From positions 1-30,312 of IMG/VR virus record IMGVR_UViG_3300012920_000165: DNA of 30,312 nucleotides. One strand, given 5' to 3'. Below are positions 12,444 through 21,549 of the stretch, in pieces. Made by a program: the position numbers and the translations under genes. The notes beneath the pieces were generated by a model, which ran no database searches, had not been told where the DNA came from, and saw nothing but the letters and a program-made list of their open reading frames with translations. This stretch comes from a virus. How positions within the stretch are numbered: the first letter of the stretch is position 1; every line of letters begins with the position of its first letter.

Positions 12444-14123
12444 TCACGGGCGCGTCTGAGTCAGGGGATCCTCAAACTTGACAACCTCGAAAACCCAGGA
12501 GTCTCCTTCCCAGGTTCTCGACGTGATCAGAACGAACTCCTCGGACCAGCTTTTGCCGCTGTCGGTCACGCGTCCGACGTCGCCGACCTGAAGCGCGCCG
12601 TAGTGCCAGGGCGCGCGGTAGGTCGTCCGCTCCCTGGCCATCGTGTCGAGCCTCGACCGCCAGGCCAGGATCTGGTCAGCAGTCGCGTCGTCGTACAGAA
12701 ACGACGCCGTGATCTCCTTGGACGCCAGCAGGTCGCTGCGCGTCTGCGCCTGGTCGAGGTACAGCGACAGCGATTCCGGCCCCTCGCGCCTTGGGTTGCC
12801 GTCTGGCTGTGCTGCGGCGCTGACGTCGGACAACCAGGTTCGCGACCGTCGGTAGCTATTCGACCGAATGTCGAGCGCGTACCGGATCGTAATCTGGTTC
12901 GGTACGTCCTCGGGTTCTGTCACGAGCTCGACGCCACCGACCGGCGACCAGTCGCCAGCGCCAGCAGCGTCTGGCGTGTCGATCACGTCGACGTAAAAAC
13001 CCTCCTGGCCAGCGCGCAGTTCGGGATCGTAGATGACTGGCGTCAGACCCTGGCGGGTGAACCGGTATGACAACGGAACCAACGGCAGCAGGTGAGTCGA
13101 GGCAACGTCCCAGGCTGTGCTGTCGTCGTTGACGTAGCCGCCGATCTTCATGCTGGAGAAGTATTCGGACGCAGCCAGCCAGGCCGGCAGGTCGACCTCC
13201 AGCGCCGACAGCGCAAACAGGTACGCAGCAGCGCGGACCGGGTTCTCCAACCCCTGACCGAACCCAGACGCTGCCGTGTCTGGCCAGGTCGCGTAGAACT
13301 GTTCGTCTGTGCGAGACAGACCAGAGGTAGTCGGGACGACAAACGACACCGGCGTGTTGTGGCGATCTTCGATCACCTGAACGTCGCGCGTTTCCTTGTT
13401 CCCGCTCTGGTCGAAGACCTGACAGGTTGCGCTGTTGACTCGACCCAGGGCGATCAGCAGTTGGTTTGCCTTGCCTGCGCCGTCTCGTTCGAGCGCATAG
13501 ACCGGCGACCCTGGCGCCGTAGCGATGCCAGGCGCGCCGAGGACGAGGGGCATGATCTTCCCGTCTGCGTCCTCTGGCGGCGGACCAGGAACAGACAGCG
13601 CGCCGCTAAACCTGCTGGAGTCAATCACCAGATCCGGCCGCACGACAGGACGGCGATCGGTCCAGGGGTTCTGGCGCAGCGTAAACTCCAGGAACCCAGG
13701 CGGCTCGCCAGGGACGCCCCAGACCGGCGCAGAGATCCCACCGCTGATCTGGTACCAGAGATCAGGGTGCGCCAGCTTAGACTCTGCGACCTGGAGGCGC
13801 CGCGCGTCCTCGCTGCAGAACGTCAAGAAGAGTTCAGCAGTGGCGTACAGCAGCGAATGGCCTGCAGCGCGCAGGTCTGCGACCGACTCTGGCAAGACGA
13901 CAGCCATAGACGCAGTCCGGTTCGGAACGTCGGTGGCGCTGAGCTGCAACTGTTCAGTCAGTTCCGGCGCTGCGAGCCCACCGACGTACGACAGGATCAG
14001 CCCTGTGCCGTCGTCGACGTTGACGGGTTCCGTGGCGATTCGGTAGACCGTCCCGGCGTAGTGCAGGTCTAGCAGCCAGATCGGGTACGTGCCGACGAAG
14101 TCGGCTGGCTCCTCGCGCCTCAT
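12444..14123 (-). CDS. Tail tip / baseplate-like protein (559 aa)
   Basis: This large protein follows the tape measure and the 1127-residue tail protein, where siphophages encode distal tail and hub proteins. It is beta-rich with many turns. The N-terminal WLLDLHYAGTVYRIATEPVNV resembles the opening of distal-tail or hub proteins with a ferredoxin- or Ig-like fold, and the C-terminal LQVGDVGRVTDSGKSWSEEF resembles the late domain of hub proteins, where a surface loop ends the protein. Both comparisons are weak. No peptidase or glycosidase motif is seen. Its ATG overlaps the preceding stop as ATGA. Confidence 0.6.
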   Translation of the reverse strand: MRREEPADFVGTYPIWLLDLHYAGTVYRIATEPVNVDDGTGLILSYVGGLAAPELTEQLQLSATDVPNRTASMAVVLPESVADLRAAGHSLLYATAELFLTFCSEDARRLQVAESKLAHPDLWYQISGGISAPVWGVPGEPPGFLEFTLRQNPWTDRRPVVRPDLVIDSSRFSGALSVPGPPPEDADGKIMPLVLGAPGIATAPGSPVYALERDGAGKANQLLIALGRVNSATCQVFDQSGNKETRDVQVIEDRHNTPVSFVVPTTSGLSRTDEQFYATWPDTAASGFGQGLENPVRAAAYLFALSALEVDLPAWLAASEYFSSMKIGGYVNDDSTAWDVASTHLLPLVPLSYRFTRQGLTPVIYDPELRAGQEGFYVDVIDTPDAAGAGDWSPVGGVELVTEPEDVPNQITIRYALDIRSNSYRRSRTWLSDVSAAAQPDGNPRREGPESLSLYLDQAQTRSDLLASKEITASFLYDDATADQILAWRSRLDTMARERTTYRAPWHYGALQVGDVGRVTDSGKSWSEEFVLITSRTWEGDSWVFEVVKFEDPLTQTRP

Positions 14124-17100
14124 AGTTCCGGCTCCAGCGTGACCGTCGCCACGGTGAACGTCTCGTCCTTGCCTTCGTCGCCGTAAGCGCTCGTGATGTT
14201 CAGACCGTTCGGCGCGCGTGCTGGGTAGACCTCAAACCAGCGCGTAAGGTTCCGGACGTCGCTGGGCGCGTTGCGTTCGATCTTCGGCAGGTAGACCAGG
14301 GGGTGACTGCCCAGCGCGTCGATCTCGTGTTGGAGATCGTAGACGGTAGCGGCCCAGGTTGCAGCGCCCTCGACGCCTGCGCTCGCTGTCGTCGTGACGT
14401 AGGTGGGTTCCGCTGTGCCGTCGTGGAACTGGCGGGTATCGACTCCAGCAGCCCAGCCGATCTCGACTGCGTAGCCAGACGGCGCCGGCTGGCCGGCTGT
14501 CACGCTGCCGTCCTGTCGAACGTTGTACGCGGTGCCGAGCTGCTGACTGATCCGCCGTCCCCAGTCCGGTACCTGACCAGAGACCCAGACCGGGCCCAGT
14601 TGCATTGTCCCAACCTCCAGGTGTCCCTCGACGGTGTCCTGGGCGTCAATCACCAGCCGAAACCCTGACACGACGTCAGCGGCTGCCAGTTCGAACACGA
14701 CACAGACCTGGCGCGCGGACAGGAAGCAGCTACCCGACGCCGGGTCGGTCGCGTCGATCTTGTCAACAGCGACACGGACCCGCGGGCCTGCCGTCGCACC
14801 TGTCGCCCAGCGGCCGCCGCGGTTGGCTTTGATCCGTCGGACGATGTTCCCTGTGAACGGGCGCCAGTCCCAGCCGACCAGTTCCTGGCCTGCGATCTGC
14901 TTTGTCGTGTCGCTGTTGGGCAAGATGGACGCGCCTTCGCGAGTGAACGACAGAGCCCCGAACCCTGCGCTAGCGTCAATGTCTGCGATCTTCGACCAGG
15001 CGCCGCCTGCGTAGCCTTGAAGTTCGCCCGTCCTCCAGTTGATCCCGTCCAACCAGAGCGCGAACAGCGGCGCGCCTGGGTGCGACTCGTCCGTCCCAAG
15101 CAGCGTACGGTCCAGACTTACCGCGATCTTCTGCTGGGTCGTGTCGTCGACCGACCGCCAGCGGACCCGCGGCGACCTGGCGTAGCTCGGCCAGAGACGT
15201 TCCACGGGGAACTGGTACGCGGTCTTGACCACCCAGGAGTCGTCCCGCATTGCAGGCCCGTCAACTGCGCGAACCTCCAGGCCCTTCGACAGGTAGACCG
15301 GACGCGTGGACAACGGCGTGAGGCTAAGCGCGTCCGGGTTGCTGGCAGTCGTCCATGTGTGCCAGTGATGATCGGAACCCGTCAGGCAGTTGGCCGTCTG
15401 TAGGTCGCCGGTGCTCCAGTGCGGGCCCTCGAACAGGTCGATCTCGGCGATCTGCGTCGTCGAGGTAAACGCGCCGAACGCGACCCGGTTTGTCCCGACC
15501 GTTCCGCCGTCGTCCGTCAGCGAGAAGGTACCCGCCGACGTCCAGCGCCGATCCTCGCTGCGGTTCCAGGTTCGGTACCAGACTTGGCAGGTAAACACGC
15601 TGGACGTCTCGTCTGCAAAGACCGCGACCCGATACTGGCGCGTCTCGTTTGCCAGCCCTGTGAGGCGCGCCAGTTGGCCGCCGCTGACCCGGTCGTAGAT
15701 CCCCAGCTCCGTCGTCGTGAGGAACAGACCCAACTCCACCCCGCGCGATCCGTCGTCCACGCGGAACGTGAACGCGCTCGTCGGCGTTGTCGACGACGCG
15801 CCAGCGCCAGACCCCTTTGCCGCGAATTGGGCGCACAGCAAAACGTCGCCCGTCTTGCTGTCGGTCGCACTTACTGCCAAGTTCCCAGCCGACAGACCGT
15901 CGCCGCTGCGCAAGCGTTCAAAGCCTGGCTCCAGCGTGTTCGACGTCGTTCCAGTCGTGCTGGCCGTGTACATCGTCAGATCCTGCGCCCGCTCGATGGG
16001 GAGCAGCGTGTAGACCCAGGGAACGCGGTTCTGGAGACCAGCGTACGCAGACCAGGGCGCGACGGTCAGATCGCTGAAACCGCCCAGATACAGCAACCCC
16101 ACCGACTCGTCGTTGTTGCCTGTCGCTGCTACCCAGGTGTGCGACAGCAGCAGCCGGCCGCGCTGCCAAGTTCCGGCGAACTGCGTCAGGTAGGCGTCCT
16201 GGTGCGAGGCGCCGCCGCCTGCGCGACCGATTCCCCAGATCGACCCAGTCCCGTTCGTCAGCAGGTCGTTCGTCGACACGTTTTCGAACGTCAGGCCGTC
16301 GTCCTGTGAGAAATACAGTTCGACCCGCTGGCGGTCGTCGTTCAGGGTGTCTGCAATGCGGACCAGCAGGAACAGCAGGCCGACGTCGTCAGCGACCAGC
16401 GCCAGATCGGCGTCCGTTTGTCGGACTGGCGTGCTAGCTGTCGTGCTGACGTTGTTGATGCCCGTCGACTCGAACTGGTTCAGGACGTTGTCGTACGCGC
16501 TCGCGAACCGAACCCGGCGCAGCAGTCCACCGCTTCCGGTGTTGTCTGCCATGACTGCGACGAACTGCCCCGCGTGCGCGATGACTCGGCAGCGTCCTAC
16601 GTCCTGGACGCCTGCTGTAGCGTCCAGCAGATCGATTCGGTCCAGCTTGGTAGCAAGGTTGGCCGAAGCCCACTGCGCCAGGGTGTCGGCTCTGTCAGAC
16701 CCTCCACTGGCGACCGCCTGCCAGAGATGCGCCAGGACGACGACTTGGCCGTCCTTGTGCGCAGCCGACAGCGACCGCGGCTGGTAGTTCGCGACGCCTG
16801 TGAACGAGATGGACGCGCGGACGCCCAGCAGTTCGGTCGCCTGCCGTCTGGCTACGCTCCAGGTCGCGCCGCCGTCTGTCGACACCTGGGTCCGAATGAA
16901 CAGGTTAGCCGCTGCTGCGCCGCTGCCTCTTGCCCAGTGCAGACAGAACAACCGATCGCCAACCTCGACCAGGCAAGGCGTAAACCCCTTCCCCTCGTTC
17001 GCTCCGTTGTGGATCACGACTTGGCTCTGGATCGTCCCGTCGGTGCTGCGACGCCAGGCGACGACGTCGCCGGTGCTGGGCTCGGACGCGACGATCACGA

Positions 17101-17503
17101 CCTGGTCGCGGTAGGCCGGCGTCGTCAGCGTGACGCAGTCGGTGTGCGTGTACCCGTTGCCCGTCACCCATTCGACAGCCTCCCAGCCGGTCAACGTGAT
17201 CGGGATCTCGCGGCCGCGGTAGCTGTTGGCGCTGTCTGTGCTCTCCTTCCAGACAATCCCGGCAGCTCGCGCAGACCGTCCAACAGGCCCCCCGTCGACC
17301 GTCAGGACGTCGACAGACTTTCCGGCCGTCATAGTTCCAGACGACAGCAGGAGCGCCTCCGTGTCGCGTCCTGGCGACGGGCGGCCAGGGTAGGGGGACT
17401 GCTGGCCGAACGACGACTCCGCGTTCCAGAGCGCGTCGACCTGGCGCAGTCGAGGGTCGGGCAACAGGAGGCCCTGGTACTGTTCTCGGTTGTTCGCTGA
17501 CAC
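14120..17503 (-). CDS. Large tail protein with sialidase-like Asp-box repeats (1127 aa)
   Basis: The largest protein of the window, directly after the tape measure gene. Residues 208-215 read STDGGATW, an Asp-box (S-x-D-x-G-x-T-W), and 399-406 read SQDDGLTF, a second, looser one. The intervening stretch has repeating strand-rich blocks, fitting a beta-propeller of sialidase/BNR type in about residues 110-500. A later region near 550-700 (FRVDDGSRGVELGLFLTTTE in part) looks like a concanavalin-type lectin fold. It is likely a tail-tip protein that contacts cell-surface sugars; catalytic sialidase residues are not evident. The start is GTG at 17503, overlapping the previous stop as TAGTG, with GGGAGG six bases upstream. 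Confidence 0.7.
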   Translation of the reverse strand: MSANNREQYQGLLLPDPRLRQVDALWNAESSFGQQSPYPGRPSPGRDTEALLLSSGTMTAGKSVDVLTVDGGPVGRSARAAGIVWKESTDSANSYRGREIPITLTGWEAVEWVTGNGYTHTDCVTLTTPAYRDQVVIVASEPSTGDVVAWRRSTDGTIQSQVVIHNGANEGKGFTPCLVEVGDRLFCLHWARGSGAAAANLFIRTQVSTDGGATWSVARRQATELLGVRASISFTGVANYQPRSLSAAHKDGQVVVLAHLWQAVASGGSDRADTLAQWASANLATKLDRIDLLDATAGVQDVGRCRVIAHAGQFVAVMADNTGSGGLLRRVRFASAYDNVLNQFESTGINNVSTTASTPVRQTDADLALVADDVGLLFLLVRIADTLNDDRQRVELYFSQDDGLTFENVSTNDLLTNGTGSIWGIGRAGGGASHQDAYLTQFAGTWQRGRLLLSHTWVAATGNNDESVGLLYLGGFSDLTVAPWSAYAGLQNRVPWVYTLLPIERAQDLTMYTASTTGTTSNTLEPGFERLRSGDGLSAGNLAVSATDSKTGDVLLCAQFAAKGSGAGASSTTPTSAFTFRVDDGSRGVELGLFLTTTELGIYDRVSGGQLARLTGLANETRQYRVAVFADETSSVFTCQVWYRTWNRSEDRRWTSAGTFSLTDDGGTVGTNRVAFGAFTSTTQIAEIDLFEGPHWSTGDLQTANCLTGSDHHWHTWTTASNPDALSLTPLSTRPVYLSKGLEVRAVDGPAMRDDSWVVKTAYQFPVERLWPSYARSPRVRWRSVDDTTQQKIAVSLDRTLLGTDESHPGAPLFALWLDGINWRTGELQGYAGGAWSKIADIDASAGFGALSFTREGASILPNSDTTKQIAGQELVGWDWRPFTGNIVRRIKANRGGRWATGATAGPRVRVAVDKIDATDPASGSCFLSARQVCVVFELAAADVVSGFRLVIDAQDTVEGHLEVGTMQLGPVWVSGQVPDWGRRISQQLGTAYNVRQDGSVTAGQPAPSGYAVEIGWAAGVDTRQFHDGTAEPTYVTTTASAGVEGAATWAATVYDLQHEIDALGSHPLVYLPKIERNAPSDVRNLTRWFEVYPARAPNGLNITSAYGDEGKDETFTVATVTLEPEL

Positions 17504-19332
17504 TACCAGCCTCCCTGGCCCTGACGGCGCACAGAGTTTAGCGCGCGCGAGTCTGCGCCTGGGCGCCGGTAGGCGTCACGCCTTGCACGTTCATAGGTTC
17601 GACCCTCGTAGGACGGGATCGCGACGACCTGGACAACCGGCTGGCGCTGCCGTCCGTCCGCTGCGTCGATCTGCCGTCGCATATCGCCCAGGTCCTTACC
17701 AGCCACGACCAGGTCGCCGGCAGCAAACGAGGCAGACCCGCCGCGCGGCAGGCTGACAGGGCCCGGCGTGTCGTTGAACGATGGCTCCTGGGCCGCAATG
17801 ATCCCGACCTGGGCAGACGTTGACGCAGCGACGCCAGCCGCTGCAATGGGTCCGAAAATCGGTCCGAGGTCCGCCAGCGCTCGCGTCACTGCGAGCGCGC
17901 CATTGATGATGGCCTGGCTGATGGCTGCAGCCTTCCCAACTGCGAACATCCGTTTGGCCCCTTCGATATTGTCCTGTGCCATCTGTTCGGCAGCGAATCG
18001 AGAGGCGTCTGCAACGCCTCCAGCAAACGTCGACAAGGCCATCCCGTTTTCTTGAATCTGCTGTTGCCTCGCCTGCTTTTCTTGTTCAATGCGCGCCAAC
18101 TCTGCGCGGCTAAACCGTTTGCGTTCTCCCTCAATGAAAGCCAGTTGTTCCGCGCGGGTCTCCTGTAGTTGGCGGGTCCGGTCTGCCTCGATGGCGTCGC
18201 GCGCCGCCTGGCTCTGCGCCGTCACTTGGTTTAGGATCTCGAACTCCTCGACCAGCGCGAGGCGTTCGCGGAACTCTTCGTTGATCTTTTCTTCGGTCTG
18301 CTGAAAGGACGTGCGCGGACCGACTGCAGCCAGGTCGCGCAGTTGTTCAAGCGTTCGGATCTCGCGGTCGGCTGCGTCCATTGCTGCCAGTGCTTCCGCC
18401 TCGACCTGCGCCTGTGCTTCTGCAAGTGCGCGCGCTGCGTCCGCTTGACGCTGCATTGCTGCTGCACTGCCTTCTCGTTCTTTTGGCTCGCTTTGTCGAA
18501 GTTCGCTGTTCGCCTCTGCCAAAAAGAGCGCGCGCTCCTCGTTTTTGTTCAGTGCGTTTAGGATGTCCTTCTGCTTTCGGATCCGCTGTTCGACCCTCTC
18601 GCGTTCTTTTGCCTGTTCGCGAATCCCCAGCCCGGACGCCTTGATCGCCTGCCTTTGCTTTTCCAGGTCTGCGATCTGGCGTTGGATAGCGTTTCGGCTT
18701 GCCCGGAACCTGCTGGATAGTTGCTCCTGTTGTTCCGAGAGTGCTTGCGCGTCCTCTGTTGTAGAACCAGAAAGGACAGCAAACTCCCGTTCCAAAGCGC
18801 GAACGGCGGAACCAGTGCGACCGAACACTGACTCCGCACGCGTAGCAGCCTGGGCGGCCGCCTCCATGGCCTTCTCTGCCTCCTCGACCTGACGGGCGGC
18901 GACCATATGCGCGACGCCCATGGCGGCTACTGCGACGCCTACAGGCCCTGCAATGCGCAAAACTGACCCAAGGTTTCCGCCAAAAAGTTCTGTAGCGCGT
19001 GTCACGCCCTCCAGGCCGCCGCCCAGTTCCGCGACAGACGCCAGCGCCTTCTCTGCCTCTGGCGAGACCAGACCGATCACGCCTGCGACGGCGCGCAGGG
19101 ACGACTCTGCGTCGCCGCTGGCGTCTCCGATCGTTTTGACCCCTGCGCCGACCTGCTGCGCGGACTTGGTGACGCCTCTGGCGTCCTTCTGCAGCGCCTT
19201 TGTGCCCTTGCGAATTGCGGCTGTAGCGCGCCTCACCTCTGCGCTTGTCAGGTCTGGTATTTCGTTCAATCGCTTGATCATCGGGCCCAGATCGGCCTCA
19301 AACGTCAGCGATACGCGATCCGCTTTTGCCAT
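17503..19332 (-). CDS. Tape measure protein (609 aa)
   Basis: The protein sets tail length and is threaded inside the tail tube. It is long and helical, with predicted coiled coils over roughly residues 150-430 (repeats of Glu, Gln, Arg, Ala), a hydrophobic segment near residues 115-135 (RIAGPVGVAVAAMGVAHMV) and another near 500-540, all typical of tape measures. The start is the ATG at 19332, which overlaps the preceding stop as TAATG; longer open frame upstream is rejected. If tape measures give about 0.15 nm per residue, tail length would be about 90 nm. It is a short tape measure but within siphophage range. Confidence 0.85.
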   Translation of the reverse strand: MAKADRVSLTFEADLGPMIKRLNEIPDLTSAEVRRATAAIRKGTKALQKDARGVTKSAQQVGAGVKTIGDASGDAESSLRAVAGVIGLVSPEAEKALASVAELGGGLEGVTRATELFGGNLGSVLRIAGPVGVAVAAMGVAHMVAARQVEEAEKAMEAAAQAATRAESVFGRTGSAVRALEREFAVLSGSTTEDAQALSEQQEQLSSRFRASRNAIQRQIADLEKQRQAIKASGLGIREQAKERERVEQRIRKQKDILNALNKNEERALFLAEANSELRQSEPKEREGSAAAMQRQADAARALAEAQAQVEAEALAAMDAADREIRTLEQLRDLAAVGPRTSFQQTEEKINEEFRERLALVEEFEILNQVTAQSQAARDAIEADRTRQLQETRAEQLAFIEGERKRFSRAELARIEQEKQARQQQIQENGMALSTFAGGVADASRFAAEQMAQDNIEGAKRMFAVGKAAAISQAIINGALAVTRALADLGPIFGPIAAAGVAASTSAQVGIIAAQEPSFNDTPGPVSLPRGGSASFAAGDLVVAGKDLGDMRRQIDAADGRQRQPVVQVVAIPSYEGRTYERARRDAYRRPGADSRALNSVRRQGQGGW

Positions 19333-20003
19333 TACTGCCCTCGCGCCAATGCTGTGATCTCGTCCTGCAGACGGTCGACGACCTCTGCGGCAACCTTCCG
19401 ACCTGGACGCCTGACCATAGCCGACCAGATCGAACGACCGGCCAGCACTCTCTGGGGCGCCCCTGTCCCGTGACTGTTGAACAGGTTCGTCGTGTAGACC
19501 CGGACCAGGCCCTGCGCTGTCGACGTCCTGCCAAGCGGTGGCAGGTTTAGCGCCTCGCGTTCCGCCAACTCTCGCGCCCGTTTGAGGAACACATACCGAC
19601 GGACCCCTGGCGACTCGACGTCGTCTGCGTAGTCTTCTGCGTCGCGTGCGATGCGTTGAACCTGTTTGATCTCGCGTTGCAGGCTGGCGCGGTCGCGGAA
19701 ACTGTAGCGAATGAACCAAGCGTAGCCGCGACCTTTGAACGTCGTAGCCGTGTTCTCGATCCCGACCCTCAGCTTGCTGCCCTCGACGACGTCAAACAGT
19801 CGGAACGACCCGCGGCTGTTCCGGCTGCGACGAAAACGAACAGGCCATCGGGTAACCGCTGCAGTCATTACCGGTCGCAGTTCGCGCTTTGACTCGCGAA
19901 TGACCAGAGACGGCGCGCCCTTGGCGGTCTTGTCCAGCGCAGCGATCAACCGGTCGTCGTCGATCGTGATCTTAGCGGGTCCGTCTTTGATTGTTCTGGG
20001 CAT
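19332..20003 (-). CDS. Minor tail protein (223 aa)
   Basis: A basic, mostly helical protein between the tail-chaperone region and the tape measure. The middle has segments such as RGYAWFIRYSFRDRASLQREI and RRYVFLKRARELAEREAL. No known motif is recognised. The ATG at 20003 is chosen over upstream starts that overlap the chaperone gene; it still overlaps the 49-codon ORF by 32 bases. Position between chaperone and tape measure suggests a minor tail or tail-completion role. Judged on context only. Confidence 0.6.
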   Translation of the reverse strand: MPRTIKDGPAKITIDDDRLIAALDKTAKGAPSLVIRESKRELRPVMTAAVTRWPVRFRRSRNSRGSFRLFDVVEGSKLRVGIENTATTFKGRGYAWFIRYSFRDRASLQREIKQVQRIARDAEDYADDVESPGVRRYVFLKRARELAEREALNLPPLGRTSTAQGLVRVYTTNLFNSHGTGAPQRVLAGRSIWSAMVRRPGRKVAAEVVDRLQDEITALARGQ

Positions 20004-20121
20004 GTTCTGACCTGACGCGTTGATCGGCCAGGAGGAGCGCCTGGGTTTCTCTCTCCAGAGAATCGAACCAGGCTGGCGGCTGGCCATACTCGCGGCAGAG
20101 CGCAAGCACAGCGCGGATCAG
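19972..20121 (-). CDS. Short ORF, tail assembly chaperone C-terminal part candidate (49 codons)
   Basis: This short frame would be overlooked because it lacks an ATG. The -1 frame relative to the chaperone gene encodes LIRAVLALCREYGQPPAWFD then SLERETQALLLADQRVRSEH, ending at TAA 19972-19974. YGQPPAWFDSL and ETQALLLADQR match, from memory, the small protein that follows tail chaperones in many phages. Two routes to expression are possible. One is a CTG start at 20121 that overlaps the TGA stop (CTGA), with AAGAGGAG about eight bases upstream. The other is a -1 ribosomal frameshift, as in lambda G-T; no canonical slippery heptamer was found. No ATG, GTG or TTG has suitable spacing. Confidence 0.6.
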   Translation of the reverse strand: MIRAVLALCREYGQPPAWFDSLERETQALLLADQRVRSEHAQNNQRRTR

Positions 20122-20516
20122 TCCGCCTGCTCCTCTTGGCCTTCGGAGAAATCCGATGCAGAGGCGACCTCCTGTTCTGTGACCGAAGAGACAACTACCC
20201 AGGCCCGCGCTTTTGCCAGCTCACGCCCCAGATCGCCCAGGGTCATGCCTGACTCTGGATAGAGCGCGTCGAGGACCGTCTGGCCATACTGGCCGACGTC
20301 CTGACCCAGGCGCAGCGGCCGCGGTCGCTTCCTGGCAGGCCAGGCGACGTCGTCAGGCCAGGCGGCGCGCAGACACGCTGCAGAGACCGCTAGCACCCAG
20401 CCGACGTCCTTGGCTCGCGGGTCGTCTGGATTGACCGACAGCGAGACCGCTGCGGTAATGCCGACCGGCTGTAGGGTCGCCTCGACCTTTCCAACCTTTA
20501 CCTGTACTGGTTCCAT
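20118..20516 (-). CDS. Tail assembly chaperone candidate (132 aa)
   Basis: The gene lies downstream of the tail tube gene and two genes upstream of the tape measure, where phages encode the tail assembly chaperone. Its start is ATG 20516 with GAGGA six bases upstream. The protein opens EPVQVKVGKVEATLQPVGITA, beta-rich, then a helical middle (GWVLAVSAACLRAAW) and an acidic, glutamine-rich tail (FSEGQEEQAD). In phage lambda the G protein is followed by a -1 frameshift into T; here the alternative frame carries the 49-codon ORF. No sequence-family match was recalled for the 132-residue part, so the call is contextual. Confidence 0.55.
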   Translation of the reverse strand: MEPVQVKVGKVEATLQPVGITAAVSLSVNPDDPRAKDVGWVLAVSAACLRAAWPDDVAWPARKRPRPLRLGQDVGQYGQTVLDALYPESGMTLGDLGRELAKARAWVVVSSVTEQEVASASDFSEGQEEQAD

Positions 20517-20555
20517 GGGTGTCCTCTTCGTCAGGGTAAACAGGCGCGGCCGCTA

Positions 20556-21035
20556 CTACAGCGACGGGATCAGAACCGTTCCGTCTGCGCTGACTGGTCC
20601 CGCGATCTGGAACGTGAAGGAGATCGTGGACGTCTCGCCTTCGGTGATCTCGATCGCAGTCAGGAACGCGTCGTCTCCGGTGAGGTCGCGAGTCTCGGCG
20701 CCAAAATCGAAGGAGAAATCAAAGTTGACGGCGGGGTAGTCGCCGATGAGCGACGTAGTCGACTGAAACCCTGCGGTCTTGCCCAGGGCCAGGATCTGGA
20801 ACGCAGCGGACGGCGCAGCCAGGATGGCGGAGACAGAGATCGTCGGGTAGGCCCGCGCGCCCTTCCGAATGCCGACCGTCCCGCCGCGAGACTGCGACAC
20901 AATCGCCTCCCGTCCGTCTGGGACAAGGTTGGAGAACGACAGATCGCCCTGGCTCATAACCAGTGTCGCGCTGTTGCTGTTGTCGTCCGTGATGGTGAAG
21001 GTCCCATCGGTGAAGTTCGCGGGAATGTTGGACAT
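20556..21035 (-). CDS. Major tail tube protein (159 aa)
   Basis: The likely main tail tube subunit. It is beta-rich and low in cysteine, with TDGTFTITDDNSNSATLVMS near the start, LSFSNLVPDGREAIV, then ITEGETSTISFTFQIAGPV near the end, patterns of phage tube proteins. GGAG stands eight bases before the ATG. Short gaps flank it. Its place before the chaperone and tape measure supports the call. There is no sheath gene next to it, so the tail is expected to be non-contractile. Confidence 0.75.
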   Translation of the reverse strand: MSNIPANFTDGTFTITDDNSNSATLVMSQGDLSFSNLVPDGREAIVSQSRGGTVGIRKGARAYPTISVSAILAAPSAAFQILALGKTAGFQSTTSLIGDYPAVNFDFSFDFGAETRDLTGDDAFLTAIEITEGETSTISFTFQIAGPVSADGTVLIPSL

Positions 21036-21053
21036 AGGGGTGTCTCCTTTGCC

Positions 21054-21548
21054 CTACTGGGCGACGATAAACCAGAGTGTGTAGCTAGAGGCGGTGGAGC
21101 CGGTTTCGGTCACGCGCAGGTTCGATGCGGTCGTGACGTCCAGGCCAACCGACCCGAAGTCTACGCCCATTGTCTGACCGGCTGACAGAACGATCCCGTG
21201 GTTGTTCGTCTCGAAGAACGGCAGCGTTCCGCTGGCCGAACCGTCGACGGTCACCTGACCGACCGCGCAGCGAATCACGAGACCCTTCAATTCGTCCGCG
21301 TCGATCGTCTGACCCAGGACGTCTTTAAGCCCGCCAGCCGCCTTCAGGTCGTAGACCTTGGACGTCCCGCTGCTCAGCGTGTTGGCCTCCAGGTAGACGC
21401 GGTCTACCTCGCCGCGGTCAATGCCCTGGCGCCAGCCGCGGCCGCCTGGCGCGTTCTCCAGCTCGTGGCCGATCGTCTGGCTGTGCGGCGAGTCGGGTTC
21501 CAGGTCGGCCTGGCCTTCGATGCGGAGTCGAGCGGAAAGCGTAGACAT
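21054..21548 (-). CDS. Virion structural protein, tail/neck region (164 aa)
   Basis: A mixed protein with an acidic N-terminus and beta-rich C-terminal half. LGQTIDADELKGLVIRCAVG is followed by VDGSASGTLPFFE and GIVLSAGQTMGVDFGSVGLDV, a layout seen in phage structural proteins of neck or tube. No enzymatic motif. One base separates its ATG from the preceding stop. It could be a tube-associated protein or a neck protein; I cannot choose. Confidence 0.6.
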   Translation of the reverse strand: MSTLSARLRIEGQADLEPDSPHSQTIGHELENAPGGRGWRQGIDRGEVDRVYLEANTLSSGTSKVYDLKAAGGLKDVLGQTIDADELKGLVIRCAVGQVTVDGSASGTLPFFETNNHGIVLSAGQTMGVDFGSVGLDVTTASNLRVTETGSTASSYTLWFIVAQ

Positions 21549-21549
21549 A

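Noticed and set aside
13092-14072. Plus-strand open frame of 326 codons opposite the tail-tip gene
   Set aside because: Antisense shadow of a continuous late operon; composition unlike a folded protein.
19333-19719. Upstream extension of the tape measure frame to 738 residues
   Set aside because: It would overlap the minor tail gene fully over this stretch; the ATG at 19332 overlaps the preceding stop as TAATG and fits the operon pattern.
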